Source of the DNA: JAVBMU01 sp031552185
GTDB lineage: Bacteria; Actinomycetota; Actinomycetes; Actinomycetales; Cellulomonadaceae
Reading direction: 5' to 3'
NCBI GenBank assembly: GCA_031552185.1
Contig: JAVBMU010000108.1
Coordinates: 1 to 6,668 of the forward strand
Length of the DNA stretch: 6,668 bases
The position numbers were made by a program, and so were the translations under genes. Below, piece by piece: positions 4,183 to 6,668 of the stretch (position 1 is the first letter of the stretch; each line of letters starts with the position of its first letter). The notes beneath the pieces were generated by a model, which did not search any database, was not told where the DNA came from, and saw only the letters and a list, made by a program, of their open reading frames with translations.

Positions 4183-6668
4183 GTGCACCTGAAGACCCTG
4201 ACGCTGCGCGGGTTCAAGTCGTTCGCCTCGGCGACGACGCTGACCCTCGAGCCCGGGGTGACCTGCGTCGTCGGGCCGAACGGCTCGGGCAAGTCCAACG
4301 TCGTCGATGCGCTCGCCTGGGTGATGGGGGAGCAGGGCGCAAAGACGCTGCGCGGCGGCAAGATGGAGGACGTCATTTTCGCCGGGACCGCCGGCCGCCC
4401 GCCGCTCGGCCGGGCCGAGGTGTCCCTGACCATCGACAACACCGACGGCGCGCTGCCGATCGACTACGCCGAGGTCACCATCAGCCGCACGATGTTCCGG
4501 ACCGGCGGCTCCGAGTACGCGATCAACGGATCGTCCTGTCGCCTGCTGGATATTCAGGAACTCCTCTCGGACACCGGGATGGGCCGGGAGATGCACGTCA
4601 TCGTCGGCCAGGGCCGGCTGGACGCGATCCTGCGAGCCACCCCGGAAGACCGGCGCGGCTTCATCGAAGAGGCCTCCGGCGTCCTCAAACACCGCAAGCG
4701 CAAGGAAAAGGCGCTGCGAAAACTGGACTCGATGCAGGCGAACCTGCAGCGGCTATCCGATCTGACCGCGGAGATCCGGCGCCAACTCGGCCCCCTCGGG
4801 CGGCAGGCCGAGATCGCCCGCAAGGCCGCGACCATCCAGGTGGACCTGCGCGACGCGAAGGCCCGCATCCTCGCCGACGACCTCGCCCAACTGACCGCGG
4901 ACCTCGCCCGGGAGATCGCCGACGAGGCGGCGTTGCGGGCCGAGCGGGCCGGCGTCGAACGGGACCTGACCGCGGCGCGGGAACGGACTGCCCACCTGGA
5001 GCGGGCCGCGGCGGAGCAGGCGCCGATCCTCTCCGCGACCGCCGACGTCTGGTACCGGCTCTCCTCCTTGCGCGAGCGCCTGCGCGGAACCGCCACGCTC
5101 GCCGCGGACCGGCTGCGGATGCTCGGCACCCCCGAACCGACCCACACCGGTCAGGACCCCGACGACCTCGACGCCCAAGCCGAGCGAGCCCGCGCCGCCG
5201 AACAGGACCTCGCCGCGGAGGTCGAGCTGAGCCGGGAGGCCCTCGAGGACGCCGTCGACGCCCGGCAGGAGGCCGAGGACGCGGCGGCCGAGGCGGAGCG
5301 CGCCGTCGCCGCGCTGCTGCGCGGCGCGGCGGACCGGCGCGAGGGGCTGGCGCGCCTCGCCGGTCAGGTCGGCGCCCAGCGCAGCCGGCTGGAGGCGACC
5401 GACGCCGAGATCGGTCGGTTGCGGGAATTGCTCGCCCAGGCGCAGACCCGCGGCGAGGAGGCGAACCTTCGGTTCGCCGCCCTGGAGACCGAGGTGGTCG
5501 GCGCGGAAGCGGGCGAGGAGGGCCTCGACGCCGCCCATGAGGCCGCCGTGAGCGAACTCGACCGGGCCGCCGCCGAGGTCGAGGCCCTCACCGAGCAGGG
5601 CCGCGCCGCGGACAGCGACCGGGCGCAATGGGCCGCCCGGATCGAGGCGCTCGAGCTCAGCCTGGACCGCAAGGATGGGGCGGGCGCCCTGCTCGCGGAC
5701 GGCCCGGCCGGGATCCTGGGCTCGCTCGCCGCCCTGGTCGCCATCGAGCCCGGCTATGAGGACGCGATCGCCGCGGCGTTCGGTTCGCTGTCCGACGCCG
5801 TCGCCGTGGCCGGGCTGGAGACGGCCGTCGACGCGTTGCGCTACTTGCGGATGGAGGACAAGGGCCGCTCCGGCCTGGTCGTGGGCGCCCGGCCGGGCGC
5901 GGGGGATGTCGACGCCGCCGCGCCGGGCGGCGCCCGGCTGCCGGTCGACGCCGTCCGCGCCCTCGAGGTCGTGACGCCGGCCGAGCCGATCCGATCGGTC
6001 GTCCGGACGCTGCTGGCCGACGTCGTCGTCGTCGACGACCTCGCCCACGCCCGCGTGCTCGCCACGGCCCGCCCGGACCTGATCGCCGTGACTCGGGCGG
6101 GGGACCTGCTGGGCGCGCACCGCGCTTGGGGCGGGTCGGCGTCCGCGCCGAGCGTGCTGCATCTGCAGTCCGCGCTCGAGGAGGCGCGGGCGCGGCACGC
6201 CGATGCCGTCGCCCGGGCGGAGCGCACCAGGTTCGCGCTGGTCGGCGCCCGGGATGCCGCCCAGCAGGCCCAGGCCCGGCACGACGAGACGCTCGAACGG
6301 CTGCACGAATCCGACGCCGAACTGGCCGCCGTCGCGGAACAGCTCGGCCACGTCGGGGCGGCGGCTCGAGCCGCCGCCGCCGAGGCCGACCGGGTCCGGA
6401 CCGGCCTGGATCAGGCCACCGCCCGGGCGGTGCAGGAGCGCGAGCGGCTGGCCGAGTTCGTGCAACGCCTGGCGGTCGCCCAGACCCAGCCCGAACAGTC
6501 CGAGGCGGCGATCGCGGCCGCCGGCGCCGAGCGGGACGCGCGGGCCGCGGCGGCAACCGTCGCCCGCGCCCGCGAGACCGAGACCCGGCTCGCGCTGCGC
6601 ACCGGCGAGGAGCGCGCCCGGGCGATCTCCGGCCGGGCTCAGGCCCTGGCCCGGGCAGCCCGGACCGA
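4183..6668 (+). CDS. smc: Chromosome segregation ATPase SMC (3' end beyond window)
   Basis: SMC dimers with ScpA/ScpB extrude DNA loops and drive chromosome compaction and segregation. The frame is open from the GTG at 4183 to the window edge (828 codons of roughly 1,200 expected). The N-terminal half-ATPase begins MHLKTLTLRGFKSFA with Walker A GPNGSGKS (31-38, Lys37), the R-loop LRGGKMEDVIFAG (Arg57) and the Q-loop VGQGRLD (Gln143). Lys37 and Arg57 fall at the same numbers as the functional residues of B. subtilis Smc, supporting the start. Next come EEASGVLKHRKRKEKA and a long Ala/Glu/Arg-rich coiled coil (about 166-506), the hinge (about 507-651, with DKGRSGLVV near 561 and GDLLGAHRAWGG at 640-651), then the returning coiled coil. 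The C-terminal ABC signature and Walker B lie outside. The in-frame TAG at 4171 fixes GTG 4183 as the first possible start. It stands next to ndk, not in the more familiar rnc-mutM-smc-ftsY setting, at least on this side. Confidence 0.96.
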   Translation, partial: MHLKTLTLRGFKSFASATTLTLEPGVTCVVGPNGSGKSNVVDALAWVMGEQGAKTLRGGKMEDVIFAGTAGRPPLGRAEVSLTIDNTDGALPIDYAEVTISRTMFRTGGSEYAINGSSCRLLDIQELLSDTGMGREMHVIVGQGRLDAILRATPEDRRGFIEEASGVLKHRKRKEKALRKLDSMQANLQRLSDLTAEIRRQLGPLGRQAEIARKAATIQVDLRDAKARILADDLAQLTADLAREIADEAALRAERAGVERDLTAARERTAHLERAAAEQAPILSATADVWYRLSSLRERLRGTATLAADRLRMLGTPEPTHTGQDPDDLDAQAERARAAEQDLAAEVELSREALEDAVDARQEAEDAAAEAERAVAALLRGAADRREGLARLAGQVGAQRSRLEATDAEIGRLRELLAQAQTRGEEANLRFAALETEVVGAEAGEEGLDAAHEAAVSELDRAAAEVEALTEQGRAADSDRAQWAARIEALELSLDRKDGAGALLADGPAGILGSLAALVAIEPGYEDAIAAAFGSLSDAVAVAGLETAVDALRYLRMEDKGRSGLVVGARPGAGDVDAAAPGGARLPVDAVRALEVVTPAEPIRSVVRTLLADVVVVDDLAHARVLATARPDLIAVTRAGDLLGAHRAWGGSASAPSVLHLQSALEEARARHADAVARAERTRFALVGARDAAQQAQARHDETLERLHESDAELAAVAEQLGHVGAAARAAAAEADRVRTGLDQATARAVQERERLAEFVQRLAVAQTQPEQSEAAIAAAGAERDARAAAATVARARETETRLALRTGEERARAISGRAQALARAART

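Noticed and set aside
4158..5540. A 460-codon plus-strand frame overlapping the start of smc
   Set aside because: It is in a different frame from the clear Smc motifs and is Arg/Pro/Gly-rich throughout; Smc starts at 4183.
4753..6465. A 570-codon open frame on the minus strand
   Set aside because: It lies wholly opposite smc, is Gly/Arg/Pro-rich without recognisable domains, and is the expected antisense shadow of a GC-rich gene whose codons end in G or C.
1..6668. Mobile element, CRISPR array, tRNA/rRNA or phage sequence
   Set aside because: No transposase or integrase motifs, no regularly spaced repeats, no tRNA-like cloverleaf or TTCRANY loop and no change of composition were seen on either strand.

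Overview
The window is a very GC-rich stretch (above 70% by eye). Codons end in G or C nearly everywhere, so long antisense open frames arise by chance. The gene content points to a high-GC actinomycete (Actinomycetota): a DUF4233 membrane protein next to ndk, an EIIA-HPr type DhaM, leaderless-looking starts behind TANNNT boxes, and an actinobacterial-style Smc. I cannot name a genus. All genes are on the plus strand.

Layout. (1) Positions 2-97 are the last residues of DhaL, followed after one base by dhaM (99-866), an EIIA(Man)-HPr fusion. These are the 3' genes of a PTS-dependent dihydroxyacetone kinase operon; dhaK presumably lies upstream. (2) Positions 867-1034 form a 168-base gap with two hairpins. 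(3) Positions 1035-2858 encode a 14-helix DHA2/EmrB-QacA-type drug efflux transporter. (4) Four bases later, 2863-3405 encodes a DUF4233 membrane protein. A 9-bp inverted repeat spans its stop codon. (5) After a 230-base gap, 3636-4082 encodes nucleoside diphosphate kinase (ndk). It carries all the active-site residues but is four residues longer than usual just before the catalytic histidine. (6) After a palindrome-rich 100-base gap, smc starts at the GTG at 4183 and runs off the window. Its 828 visible codons cover the N-terminal ATPase half, the first coiled-coil arm, the hinge and part of the return arm.

The genes do not form one pathway. dhaLM handles PEP-driven dihydroxyacetone phosphorylation, the transporter is a proton-driven exporter, ndk balances NTP pools, and smc compacts and segregates the chromosome. 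DUF4233-ndk is the remnant of a common actinobacterial folC-DUF4233-ndk block, here with a transporter where folC is usual. DUF4233, ndk and smc each have a TA(C/G)GCT hexamer 6-8 bases before the start codon and no Shine-Dalgarno sequence, which suggests separate leaderless transcripts. I found no mobile element, CRISPR array, RNA gene or clear new defence or biosynthetic system. The window reads as chromosomal housekeeping DNA with some unusual details.
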